Program-made: the position numbers and the translations under genes
Shown here: one piece after another, positions 46,853 to 55,714 of the stretch
How the letters are laid out: every line of letters begins with the position of its first letter
Position numbering within the stretch: position 1 is the first letter of the stretch
The notes under the pieces: model-generated
Seen by the model: only the letters and a program-made list of their open reading frames with translations
What the model was told of the DNA's origin: nothing
The model's database searches: none
From: an uncultured Clostridia bacterium
GTDB taxonomy: Bacteria > Bacillota > Clostridia > Oscillospirales > Acutalibacteraceae
Assembly: GCA_938034875.1 (NCBI GenBank)
Contig: CALHND010000013.1
Coordinates: 95,445-159,444 of the forward strand
Length of the DNA stretch: 64,000 bases
Reading direction: 5' to 3'

Positions 46853-47359
46853 TTACTCGCCCGTAACATCAATTTGGCACATTTTCATTGTTAATATAGC
46901 GGCATTATGCGTGTCTGGTGTAACCCCTGCGCAACAGTTAGCATCAACACTGATTTTGGAATTGGGAAACGCAGCTTTTAAAATAAGTGCATTTGAAACC
47001 ACACAAATATCGGTGCAAAGCCCCACCAGCTCAATTTGGTCAAAGCTCATTTTTCCCCAGTCAATCCAGCCAAACGACGGTTTGTCAATTATTTTAGCAC
47101 CGTCCACATATAACCCGTCTGCAATCTGCCACCCATAGCTATCTTTAACACAGTGTATAACAGGCAGTTTTTCTCCCTCGGGTGTATCAAGATAATTTTC
47201 ACCGTGTGTATCTCTTGTAAATATAATTTCGTGCCCTAAAGCCTTATACTCATCAATCTTTTTCTTAACGTTATCCACTATTGCCTTTGCCTGTGATGTG
47301 CCAAGACTGCCGTCAATAAAGTCGTTTTGCATATCTATTACTATCAGCGTTTTTTTCAA
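46853..47359 (-). CDS. Isochorismatase-fold cysteine hydrolase, nicotinamidase-like
   Basis: Probably hydrolyses nicotinamide or a related amide. 168 residues. Seen: VIDMQNDFIDG (catalytic Asp), the metal-binding FTRDTHGENY (Asp, His, as in nicotinamidases), and the nucleophile region ELVGLCTDICVVSNAL with its Cys. The D-x-H metal site favours a nicotinamidase-type function over isochorismatase; the exact substrate is inference. It starts with TTG (KKTLIVIDMQ); the upstream ribosome-binding region contains a run of seven G (47367-47373). Confidence 0.85.
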   Translation of the reverse strand: MKKTLIVIDMQNDFIDGSLGTSQAKAIVDNVKKKIDEYKALGHEIIFTRDTHGENYLDTPEGEKLPVIHCVKDSYGWQIADGLYVDGAKIIDKPSFGWIDWGKMSFDQIELVGLCTDICVVSNALILKAAFPNSKISVDANCCAGVTPDTHNAAILTMKMCQIDVTGE

Positions 47360-47419
47360 TTAAACTCCCCCCCACTTAATGTTGTATTAAAGCAACTCAA
47401 TGTGCATAATCGGCTTTCT

Positions 47420-47950
47420 TTATTTTACCGAAAATTCATATGCAATGCGCGAATTATCTTCTTTTTCACTATGAACATATATAACGCCACGATAGCTGAA
47501 ACCACACGCTGCAAATATGCGCTGCATAGGTTTGTTTTTAGCATGGGTGTCGCCCTTTACCGAATGACAACCGTTTTCCTTTGCATAGCGAGCAGCAAAC
47601 CTGAAAATTTCTTTTCCGATACCCTGGCCGTAATATTCTTTTTTTACCGCAACACGATGTACTACTACATCGTAATTTGACGGTTTATCTTGCCACCCCT
47701 CGCCTTCAATATCAAGATAATCAGGCTCAATACCGATTATAATTGCAGCAACACCTGCTAAAGTTTCGTCGGTGGCATATGCTCCAAAAAGCTGATGTTT
47801 TTTAATATCCTCAAGCATTGTTTCACGGTACGGGTATCCTTGTTGCCACTGTGTTGATACTGTTTTGAGCAATGCTTTTGCATCAGCAATAATATCCATA
47901 ACTGCATCAATTTCATTTATTGTAACAAGTTTAACTTTAAAATCTGTCAT
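47420..47950 (-). CDS. GNAT-family N-acetyltransferase
   Basis: Acetyl-CoA-dependent acetyltransferase of 176 residues with unknown acceptor. The GNAT fold is clear from VAGVAAIIIG, then VVHRVAVKKEYYGQGIGKEIFRFA (motif A, with the Q/R-x-x-G-x-G/A pyrophosphate loop) and the closing NKPMQRIFAACGFSYRGVIY (motif B). Lies upstream of the isochorismatase-fold gene on the same strand, 60 bases apart, so they may share a transcript. Confidence 0.87.
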   Translation of the reverse strand: MTDFKVKLVTINEIDAVMDIIADAKALLKTVSTQWQQGYPYRETMLEDIKKHQLFGAYATDETLAGVAAIIIGIEPDYLDIEGEGWQDKPSNYDVVVHRVAVKKEYYGQGIGKEIFRFAARYAKENGCHSVKGDTHAKNKPMQRIFAACGFSYRGVIYVHSEKEDNSRIAYEFSVK

Positions 47951-48024
47951 AATATTATTTCTTTCTAATTATAAATAATTTATTTTTTTCTATTATAATA
48001 CAACTTACAGATTTTCTTCAACAT

Positions 48025-48056
48025 AAAAATCTCCGTTCATACGAACGGAGATTTTT
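48025..48056 (-). terminator. Terminator of the TM2/DUF2752 gene pair
   Basis: Perfect arms AAAATCTCCGTTC and its complement with a short loop; A/T-runs flank it on both sides. Confidence 0.85.
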
Positions 48057-48062
48057 GTAAAC

Positions 48063-48410
48063 TTAAAGCTTTATAATATAAATCAAAAAATTACCTATCA
48101 CTATTAGTGTAGTAAAAACAGTTATCGTTGTCCTTATTGCTTTGTTTTTAAAGCAAGAGCAGTGTACCTGAAACAGTGTAGCAATTACCAGCGGTAATGC
48201 TAAAACATGATATTTTGCATAGTCAGCAAAGTCGCCTTTTACTAAAGAAAACATTGCTCGTGTTACTCCACAAGTAGGGCAATCAAATCCAATCATCCTC
48301 TTTATAGGGCATGAACCAATATGTATGCAAAAGATAACAAAGGCTATGCAAATACTTAAAATAACAATATGTTTTGATACAATGTTTTTACAGCACCGAC
48401 ATAATCGCAT
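48063..48410 (-). CDS. DUF2752 family membrane protein
   Basis: Small membrane protein of 115 residues. The family motif GFDCPTCGVTRAMFSLVKGDF (C-P-x-C-G-x-T-R) is intact. Three hydrophobic helices lie at about 14-33, 68-84 and 92-112. Function unknown. Its start overlaps the end of the TM2-domain gene by 23 bases, so the two are co-translated. The Cys pair of the motif could bind metal or form a disulfide (inference). Confidence 0.85.
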   Translation of the reverse strand: MRLCRCCKNIVSKHIVILSICIAFVIFCIHIGSCPIKRMIGFDCPTCGVTRAMFSLVKGDFADYAKYHVLALPLVIATLFQVHCSCFKNKAIRTTITVFTTLIVIGNFLIYIIKL

Positions 48411-48723
48411 TAAAATTTAATTCCTTAGTCTTACCGGTAATAGTGAACCAGTCAATAATGGTAAAAATACCACAACAGCCGGCAGTTAAAAGCTTAAGCA
48501 CTCCTAAACCTGTATCACCAATCATAAATCTGTCAACTCCCAAAGAGCCAAGGAACAGGGATATTAAAAGAATAGTTGTTGGATCCTTAAGCTCAATAGT
48601 TGAGATAAGCGAAAATTTGTCTTCGCTCATAGAACTGAGTTTTTCCTTAAGATAAATTATTTTTTCCGCAGGAAAGTACTTTTGGTTTGTCATGATATAC
48701 ATATCTAATTTTTGCTGATCCAT
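48388..48723 (-). CDS. TM2-domain membrane protein
   Basis: A 111-residue protein with an N-terminal helical region (MDQQKLDMYIMTNQKYFPAE) and a C-terminal TM2 domain: two helices around LLISLFLGSLGVDRFMIGDTGLGVLKLLTAGCCGIFTIIDWF, with the conserved D-R-F and G-x-G-x-x-K turn. Function unknown. GAGGAGAC lies before the ATG. Upstream partner of the overlapping DUF2752 gene. Confidence 0.87.
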   Translation of the reverse strand: MDQQKLDMYIMTNQKYFPAEKIIYLKEKLSSMSEDKFSLISTIELKDPTTILLISLFLGSLGVDRFMIGDTGLGVLKLLTAGCCGIFTIIDWFTITGKTKELNFNAIMSVL

Positions 48724-48891
48724 AATTCAGTCTCCTCATCATTATAAAGTGGTAAAGAATAATATGGTTAATATAATTACACTATTACTAAAAATTCCTT
48801 TTTAGCGTTTTTTATAAAAATCAACATGTACAAGTAAAAATAACAAACATTGTCATTAAAATAACATCATGACGAAAAATGGGAGTAATAC

Positions 48892-48921
48892 TTGAAATTA
48901 TGTGACTTTTGGTGTTATAAT
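48892..48921 (+). promoter_or_regulatory. Promoter of the ABC exporter pair
   Basis: TTGAAA (48892-48897), 18-base spacer, TATAAT (48916-48921) with an extended TG. Confidence 0.7.
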
Positions 48922-49016
48922 ATGGCAGTAACATTAATTAAATATAATTTTATTTATAACGAGTGGTGTGCACGGTGTTTTGCAACTGCTCGTTTACTGC
49001 GCAGAAAGGAATAAAA

Positions 49017-50762
49017 ATGATAAAACTACTAGCAAAAAGTATACGCGAATATAAAAAGACGTCTATACTGACACCGATTTTGGTTTCGCTTGAGGTTGTA
49101 CTCGAATGTGTTATCCCATTTATCATCGCTAATCTTGTTAATGAGATTAAAAAAGGCGGTGACTTTTCGACTATAGTGAATTATGGGCTTGTACTTATCG
49201 CCATGGCGGTGCTGTCACTTACCTTTGGAGCAATTGCAGGCTTCACCAGCGCCACCGCATCATGTGGATTTGCAAAAAATTTGCGAAAGGACATGTTCTA
49301 CACAATACAAAAATATTCATTTGAGAATATAGACAAATTCTCTACCTCGTCGTTGGTAACCCGTTTGACCACCGATATTACAACAGTACAGAACGCTTAT
49401 ATGATGATTATACGCATAGCAATTCGTTCGCCTCTGATGCTGATATTTGCATTTGTCATGGCTTTTGTTATGGGCGGTAAAATGGCATGGATATTTTTAT
49501 TTGTTTTGCCGATTCTCGGAGTAGGTCTTTTCATAATCTCCAGAAAAGCAATGCCCGTTTTCAGAAAGCTTTTTAAAAAATATGATAATCTGAACAGCTC
49601 CGTTCAAGAAAATATTAAAGGTATTCGAGTGGTCAAATCTTTTGTCCGCGAGGAATACGAACAGACAAAATTCAACAATTCTGCAGAGGAGCTGTGTGCC
49701 GGTTTTACAAAAGCGGAACGCATACTGGCATTCAACAGCCCGATTATGCAGTTTTGTCTTTACTGTGTAATGATATTCGTTTTATCCTTTGGCTCATATA
49801 CCGTAATATCATCACGGGGCGTTGACCTGGATGTAGGTCAAATGTCCGCTCTGACAACATACAGCTTTATGATGCTGAGCAGTTTAATGATGCTTTCAAT
49901 GGTATTTGTTATGCTCACCATGGCTGTTGAGTCGGGCAAGCGTATTGCAGAGGTATTGAGCGAGGAAAGCACTTTGCACAACCCGCAAAACCCTGTATAC
50001 AATGTTGCCGACGGTTCGGTCGACTTTTCAAATGTTATGTTTAAATACTCTGAAAAAGCAAAAAAAGATGCACTGTCTGATATTAACTTACACATAAAAT
50101 CAGGTGAAACAATCGGAATAATCGGTGGTACCGGTTCATCTAAATCATCTCTAATACAGCTTATTCCCCGACTGTACGATGTTACGGAAGGCGAGGTAAA
50201 AGTAGGCGGTATAAATGTAAAGGAGTACGATTTGGACACGCTGAGAAATCAGGTAGCGGTCGTTTTGCAGAAAAACATTTTGTTTTCCGGCAGTATTAAG
50301 GAAAATCTGCGTTGGGGAAATAAGGATGCGACTGATGAAGAACTGCTGCATGCTTGCAAACTTGCGTGTGCTGACGAATTTATATCTCAGTTTCCGAACG
50401 GATATGATACTCACATTGAACAGGGTGGTACAAATGTATCGGGCGGTCAAAAGCAACGTCTATGCATTGCCAGAGCATTGCTTAAAAAGCCGAAAATACT
50501 CATTCTTGACGACTCAACCAGTGCCGTCGACACCAAAACAGATGCCACTATACGAAAGGCTTTGCGTGAGTATATTCCCGAAACCACTAAAATCATTATC
50601 GCTCAGCGAACAGCTTCGGTAGAAGATGCCGACCGCATCATTGTAATGGACGGTGGCAAAATAACCGCTATCGGCACTCACGCCGAGCTTATTACTCAAA
50701 ATGGCGTTTACCGAGAGATATATGTTTCTCAGAATAAGGCAGGTGATCAAGATGAAGCGTAA
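49017..50762 (+). CDS. ABC exporter half, subunit with degenerate ATP site
   Basis: Type IV exporter of the multidrug/lipid kind; six membrane helices (residues about 15-310) then the ATPase domain. 581 residues. Walker A is GGTGSSKSS (Ser in place of the third Gly). ABC signature is VSGGQKQRL. Walker B is ILILDDSTSAVD, with Asp where the catalytic Glu should be, so one ATP site of the dimer would be non-hydrolytic. Start at 49017 after AAAGGA; the frame from 48963 is not needed. The partner gene overlaps the stop by 11 bases. Substrate unknown. Confidence 0.92.
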   Translation: MIKLLAKSIREYKKTSILTPILVSLEVVLECVIPFIIANLVNEIKKGGDFSTIVNYGLVLIAMAVLSLTFGAIAGFTSATASCGFAKNLRKDMFYTIQKYSFENIDKFSTSSLVTRLTTDITTVQNAYMMIIRIAIRSPLMLIFAFVMAFVMGGKMAWIFLFVLPILGVGLFIISRKAMPVFRKLFKKYDNLNSSVQENIKGIRVVKSFVREEYEQTKFNNSAEELCAGFTKAERILAFNSPIMQFCLYCVMIFVLSFGSYTVISSRGVDLDVGQMSALTTYSFMMLSSLMMLSMVFVMLTMAVESGKRIAEVLSEESTLHNPQNPVYNVADGSVDFSNVMFKYSEKAKKDALSDINLHIKSGETIGIIGGTGSSKSSLIQLIPRLYDVTEGEVKVGGINVKEYDLDTLRNQVAVVLQKNILFSGSIKENLRWGNKDATDEELLHACKLACADEFISQFPNGYDTHIEQGGTNVSGGQKQRLCIARALLKKPKILILDDSTSAVDTKTDATIRKALREYIPETTKIIIAQRTASVEDADRIIVMDGGKITAIGTHAELITQNGVYREIYVSQNKAGDQDEA

Positions 50763-52641
50763 AGTCAAAAAAGGAATTTTCGGTCGCTTGCTGAAAATGA
50801 TTTTCAGTTTTTATCCTGTCATGTTGCCCGTTACAATTTCATGTATTATTTTTAATGCCGTTGTAAGCTCTTTTCCGGCTGTTTTTATGCAAAACGTTAT
50901 TGCGGCGGTTGAAGAAAGTTGGCAAAGCGGTCAGTGGAGCTTAGTCAGCGCAAGAATAATAAAATTTGTATCACTGTTGGTTGTTTTCTATGTATTGTCG
51001 CTGATCGCAAACATTGTTTACAATCAGCTTATGGCAATAATTACGCAGGGTATACTCAAAAAAACGCGTCAAAAAATGTTTGAAAAAATGCAACTACTTC
51101 CGATAAACTATTTTGATACGCACAATCACGGCGATATCATGAGCCACTATACAAACGATATCGACACTCTGCGCCAAATGATTTCACAGAGCTTCCCCAA
51201 CCTGCTCATTTCAGCCATTACTGTAATAACCGTCTTTAGTATAATGGTTTACTACTGTATTTGGCTTACAGCTGTTGTTATCGTCGGTGTTATTGTAATG
51301 ACGGTGATTATTAAAAAACTTGGCGGAGGATCAGCCCGCTACTTTTTCCGTCAGCAAAACTCACTCGGAAAGATTGAAGGTTTTGCTGAGGAAATGATGA
51401 ACGGTCAAAAGGTTGTTAAAGTTTTTTGCCACGAAGACGAAAGCAAATCAGAATTTGACAAGCTAAATGATGAGCTTTTCCGCGAATCTGAAAAAGCCAA
51501 CAAATACGCAAATATCCTTGGCCCCATTCTGAATAATATCGGCAATGTTCTGTATGTTATTGTTGCGATTTGCGGCGGATTAATGATGATTTCGAATACG
51601 CCAAATTTCAGCATTTCGGGTTTAGCATTCAGCATTAGTATTGCTGTTCCCTTCCTCAACATGACAAAACAGTTTACCGGTAATATAAATCAGGTTTCAC
51701 ATCAGGTAAATTCCATTGTTATGGGTATTGCCGGCGCCGAGCGCATATTTGATTTAATGGACCAAGAGCCTGAGGTTGACGATGGCTATGTTGTACTGGT
51801 AAATGCAAAAGAAGTAAACGGTGAACTTGTTGAGTGCAGTGAGCACACCGGTCTTTGGGCATGGAAACACACCCATCAATCGGACGGTTCTGTTTCTTAC
51901 ACCAAGCTGACCGGAGATGTTCAGCTTACCGATGTTGACTTTGAGTATGAAGAAGGAAAAACCGTTTTAAACAATATCTCACTTTATGCAAAGCCGGGTC
52001 AAAAAGTCGCATTTGTCGGCGCTACCGGTGCAGGCAAGACAACAATAACCAATTTGTTAAACAGATTTTACGATATTGCAGACGGTAAAATTCGCTACGA
52101 TGGTATAAACATTAATAAAATTAAGAAAAGCGATCTTCGTCATGCAATCGGCATAGTGTTGCAGGATACTAATCTTTTCACCGGCACAGTAATGGATAAT
52201 ATTCGTTACGGAAAACTTGATGCAACCGAAGAAGAGTGCATTGAGGCGGCAAAACTTGCCGGCGCCGATGATTTTATTTCACGACTGCCTAACGGCTACG
52301 ATACAATGCTGACGGAAAACGGCGCAAATCTGTCTCAAGGACAGCGTCAGCTCCTCTCTATTGCACGCGCGGCTGTTGCTGACCCACCCGTTATGATTCT
52401 TGATGAGGCAACATCGTCAATTGACACACGAACCGAGGCGATTGTTCAGCGCGGCATGGATGCTTTAATGAAAGGCAGAACGGTATTTGTCATTGCTCAC
52501 CGACTGTCGACCGTTAAAAATTCTGATGTCATAATCGTGCTTGGTCACGGCAAAATTATTGAACGCGGCACGCACGACGACCTTATTGCCCAAAAGGGAC
52601 AATATTACCAGCTTTACACCGGCGCATTCGAGCTGGAGTAA
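50752..52641 (+). CDS. ABC exporter half, catalytically complete subunit
   Basis: Second half of the heterodimer, 629 residues. Six membrane helices, then an unusual stretch of about 45 residues between the last helix and the ATPase domain (VNAKEVNGELVECSEHTGLW region). The ATPase has Walker A GATGAGKTT, signature LSQGQRQLL and Walker B VMILDEATSSID with the catalytic Glu, then the H-loop IAHRLS. Together with the upstream subunit this matches heterodimers such as BmrCD or TM287/288. Start at ATG 50752; GCAGGTGATC provides a weak ribosome binding site, so translation is probably coupled. Confidence 0.93.
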   Translation: MKRKVKKGIFGRLLKMIFSFYPVMLPVTISCIIFNAVVSSFPAVFMQNVIAAVEESWQSGQWSLVSARIIKFVSLLVVFYVLSLIANIVYNQLMAIITQGILKKTRQKMFEKMQLLPINYFDTHNHGDIMSHYTNDIDTLRQMISQSFPNLLISAITVITVFSIMVYYCIWLTAVVIVGVIVMTVIIKKLGGGSARYFFRQQNSLGKIEGFAEEMMNGQKVVKVFCHEDESKSEFDKLNDELFRESEKANKYANILGPILNNIGNVLYVIVAICGGLMMISNTPNFSISGLAFSISIAVPFLNMTKQFTGNINQVSHQVNSIVMGIAGAERIFDLMDQEPEVDDGYVVLVNAKEVNGELVECSEHTGLWAWKHTHQSDGSVSYTKLTGDVQLTDVDFEYEEGKTVLNNISLYAKPGQKVAFVGATGAGKTTITNLLNRFYDIADGKIRYDGININKIKKSDLRHAIGIVLQDTNLFTGTVMDNIRYGKLDATEEECIEAAKLAGADDFISRLPNGYDTMLTENGANLSQGQRQLLSIARAAVADPPVMILDEATSSIDTRTEAIVQRGMDALMKGRTVFVIAHRLSTVKNSDVIIVLGHGKIIERGTHDDLIAQKGQYYQLYTGAFELE

Positions 52642-52670
52642 TACGAAATATTTAAGAATAAACCAAAATT

Positions 52671-52707
52671 AAAGCTACGGACTGCTCACGCTGTCCGTAG
52701 CTTTTTA
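52671..52707 (+). terminator. Terminator of the ABC exporter operon
   Basis: Perfect 12-base arms AAAGCTACGGAC and complement, 10-base loop, then TTTTT. Confidence 0.9.
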
Positions 52708-52710
52708 TAT

Positions 52711-52740
52711 TAAAAAAATCCCGCCCAAATCGGACGGGAT
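52711..52740 (-). terminator. Terminator of the metF-metH operon
   Basis: Minus strand: ATCCCGTCC pairs with GGGCGGGAT (one G-U) around a 5-base loop, followed by seven T. Confidence 0.88.
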
Positions 52741-52763
52741 AAATACATTTTATTGCATTGCAT

Positions 52764-55124
52764 TTATGAATAAAACTGCTGTGCGTAACGCACTGTATCC
52801 ATCGCATCGGCACAGTAACGATTGGCGCTAATCATTTCAGCATATTCAGCATTCAGCACCGCTCCGCCGACAATAACCTTTACTTCGGGATGGTTGCTGT
52901 GAAGCAATTTGATTGTCTCCTCCATAGATGTAACAGTCGTGGTCATAAGTGCGCTCAGCCCAACCAGCTTGCAACCCGTTTTTTCCACACAGTCGCATAC
53001 ATCGTGCGGCGACACATCTTTGCCTAAATCAAACACCTTAAATCCATAGCTTTCAAGCAAAACCTTTACAATATTTTTGCCGATATCGTGTATATCACCT
53101 TTTACAGTAGCAAGTATAATGCTTTTGCCGTCATTTGCAGTTTCCGAAGTCAATTTCTCTTTTATTTTTTCAAAAGCCGCTGACGCCGCTTCGGCACTCA
53201 TGAGCAGTTGAGGTAAATATATTCGTTTTTCCTCAAAACGCTTTCCTACATCGCCTAACGCCGGTATGATATGATTATTTATAATGTCCAAAGGGGCGCT
53301 TTCTTCCAACAGCTTTACTGCCGATAAAACTGCATCCTCTTTCATTCCTTTTATAATGGCGTGCTGTAATGAAACGGTTTGCTCAGGAGTCTCCGCCTGT
53401 TTTTGGGCAGTCTCGTGTGCTGTCGTGTATTCAATGTAATCGTTGCATGATGCATCCAAGCCATGAAGCACACGGAACGCATAATAAACATCCATCATGC
53501 CCGACGAAAATGGGTTCATGATAGCACAGTTAAGTCCGTTTTCCAACGCTAAGCCAAAAAATGCCGTGTTAATTTTTTCTCGTTCGGGCAGACCAAATGA
53601 TATGTTTGAAACGCCCAGACTGGTTTTAAACCCCATTTCACGCAGTAATTTGACAGACTTAAGTGTGACCAGTGCGCTGTTTGAATCGGATGATACGGTA
53701 AGACAAAGCGGGTCAACAATAATATCCTTTTTATCAATTCCGTATTCTTCCGCACGCTTTACAATTCTGCTTGCAATTTCAACCCGTTCCTCTGCAGTAT
53801 TGGGAATGCCCTTTTTGTCCATTGTGAGCGCAATAACAGCGCCGCCGTATTTTTTAACAAGCGGAAAAATAGAGTCCATACTTTCATCTTCGCCGTTTAC
53901 CGAGTTAATAAGAGGTTTGCCGTTGTAAATACGAATTGCACGCTCAAGGGCAACAGCGCTTGATGAATCAAGCTGAAGCGGAGTGTCGGTAACCGACTGC
54001 AAGTTTGCAACAACCGAGCACATAACAGCCGCCTCGTCAATTTCGGGCAAACCGACATTTACATCCAAAATGTGAACCCCTGCATCGCTCTGGCGAATAC
54101 CTTCGTTTAAAATATAGTTCAGGTTGCCTGTGCGAAGCGCCTCTTTCAGCTTTGGCTTGCCCGTCGGATTGATTCGTTCGCCTATCAAAATCGGCTGATT
54201 TCCAATCTTTACAGCGTGAGTGTAAGATGAAACAACGGTATGTTCCTTTTTTGTTGGCGCAGTAAATGGCAAAGCCGCGGTTTTTCTAACCGTAGCGGCA
54301 ATGTACTCGGGCGTTGTGCCGCAGCAGCCACCCAAAATGCTTACACCCTTTTCGATCAGTTTGACCATGTAATCGGCAAAATCCTCAGCAGAAATGTTGT
54401 ACACTGTTTTGCCGTCAATTACCTGAGGCAGTCCTGCATTTGGGTTGGTGATAATCGGCAGTGACGAATTGTCGATGAATTTGTCGATTATATCGAGCAT
54501 TGCATCGGGTCCAAAAGAGCAATTCATGCCTATGGCATCAACGCCCAGTCCCTCCAGCATGGCTATCATGGCAAGGGGGTCTGCGCCCGTCATCAGCTTG
54601 CCGCTTTTGTCATATACATTGGTTACAAAAATCGGCAAATCGCTGTTTTCCTTTGCGGCAAGAACGGCCGCTTTGGTTTCATAGCAGTCATTCATGGTTT
54701 CAATAATAATTAAATCCACGCCGCCCTTAACTGCCGCCTTTACATTGGCAGCATATAGCGAAACAGCCTCCTCAAACGGAAGATCGCCCAATGGCTCAAG
54801 CATACGACCCGTCGGGCCCATATCAAAGGCAACATATACGTCGTCACGGTTTTCTGCCGCTGCGTGCGCACAGTTTATTGCCTCCAAAATCATCGTTTCG
54901 TAATTATCGTATTTATCGCGATTAATACCGAATGTGTTGACGGTGATAATATTGCTTCCGGCATCAATGTATGCCTTATGCACCTGGGTTACCTTTTCGG
55001 GATCGGTTAAATTCCATGTTTCCGGTGCTGTCCCTTTTTTAAGACCCATTGCCTGCAAAACGGTGCCAAATCCACCGTCAAAATATATTCTTTTTGATTT
55101 AATATCTTTCCTTAAATTCTTCAT
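52764..55124 (-). CDS. metH: Cobalamin-dependent methionine synthase lacking the reactivation domain
   Basis: Transfers the methyl group of methyltetrahydrofolate to homocysteine. 786 residues in order: homocysteine domain (1-280, zinc Cys in GMNCSFG and GGCCGTTPE), pterin domain (about 305-560, LIGERINPTGKPKLKEAL), four-helix cap, and B12 domain with GDIHDIGKNI, whose His near 678 is the lower cobalt ligand. It ends right after the B12 domain (VGGAVLNAEYA); the SAM-binding activation domain of E. coli MetH is missing and is supplied by the gene just upstream. Its ATG overlaps that gene's stop (ATGA). Confidence 0.95.
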   Translation of the reverse strand: MKNLRKDIKSKRIYFDGGFGTVLQAMGLKKGTAPETWNLTDPEKVTQVHKAYIDAGSNIITVNTFGINRDKYDNYETMILEAINCAHAAAENRDDVYVAFDMGPTGRMLEPLGDLPFEEAVSLYAANVKAAVKGGVDLIIIETMNDCYETKAAVLAAKENSDLPIFVTNVYDKSGKLMTGADPLAMIAMLEGLGVDAIGMNCSFGPDAMLDIIDKFIDNSSLPIITNPNAGLPQVIDGKTVYNISAEDFADYMVKLIEKGVSILGGCCGTTPEYIAATVRKTAALPFTAPTKKEHTVVSSYTHAVKIGNQPILIGERINPTGKPKLKEALRTGNLNYILNEGIRQSDAGVHILDVNVGLPEIDEAAVMCSVVANLQSVTDTPLQLDSSSAVALERAIRIYNGKPLINSVNGEDESMDSIFPLVKKYGGAVIALTMDKKGIPNTAEERVEIASRIVKRAEEYGIDKKDIIVDPLCLTVSSDSNSALVTLKSVKLLREMGFKTSLGVSNISFGLPEREKINTAFFGLALENGLNCAIMNPFSSGMMDVYYAFRVLHGLDASCNDYIEYTTAHETAQKQAETPEQTVSLQHAIIKGMKEDAVLSAVKLLEESAPLDIINNHIIPALGDVGKRFEEKRIYLPQLLMSAEAASAAFEKIKEKLTSETANDGKSIILATVKGDIHDIGKNIVKVLLESYGFKVFDLGKDVSPHDVCDCVEKTGCKLVGLSALMTTTVTSMEETIKLLHSNHPEVKVIVGGAVLNAEYAEMISANRYCADAMDTVRYAQQFYS

Positions 55125-55714
55125 TTTTCAATCCCCATAATTGCGGTAATAGATTTAGATGGTGACATTAGCAGCGTCTTTCCCAACGTGATGTTTAATA
55201 ATCTGCCTGCATCTACTATTGCTAGCACCTGCGGCTGAATGGACAGCGGCAAATCACCGTAGCCAGGGCTGAAACGCGGTTTGCATTTAAGCTCGCCCTT
55301 TATCTCATTTTCGGCACAGTCGCACGCCGCTTCGGCAAACGCTGATGCCAGCGCATCTGTGACAAAATGCTCGGCTACCGATGTTATAGACATTTTTTTT
55401 AACATTCGGTCGACGTTATGACCTATCGTTACTGCAAAAATAAATGCTTCTTCACAGCCGTTCAGGTTTTTATAAAGAGAACGGCTTTCAAGCTCACCAA
55501 ACCCCATGTCTATCATATTTTCAGACGGAAATGAAACCTTTACCCTGACACCGCAGTAGCGACAATCAATTTCTTTTCTCAATGATGACTCGCATTTTTC
55601 TATAAGTTCGCTCGTGTACCCGCGAGCCACCTTCAGTCTTGCCGCTGACTCGTTTGAATCGAGTGTAATGATTTCACTTGGTATTTCTGCGTAAAAAAGC
55701 TCCTGCTTGCTCAT
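55121..55714 (-). CDS. Separate methionine synthase reactivation-domain protein
   Basis: A 197-residue protein matching the C-terminal activation domain of MetH. The SAM-binding signature RFSPGYGDLPLSIQ (R-x3-GYG) and SKSITAIMGI near the C-terminus are intact, and SVAEHFVTDALASAFAEAACD is the usual helix. It should bind the MetH B12 domain and re-methylate oxidised cobalamin using SAM and an electron donor. It overlaps metF upstream and metH downstream by 4 bases each, so the three are made together. Function assigned by homology and context. Confidence 0.9.
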   Translation of the reverse strand: MSKQELFYAEIPSEIITLDSNESAARLKVARGYTSELIEKCESSLRKEIDCRYCGVRVKVSFPSENMIDMGFGELESRSLYKNLNGCEEAFIFAVTIGHNVDRMLKKMSITSVAEHFVTDALASAFAEAACDCAENEIKGELKCKPRFSPGYGDLPLSIQPQVLAIVDAGRLLNITLGKTLLMSPSKSITAIMGIEK

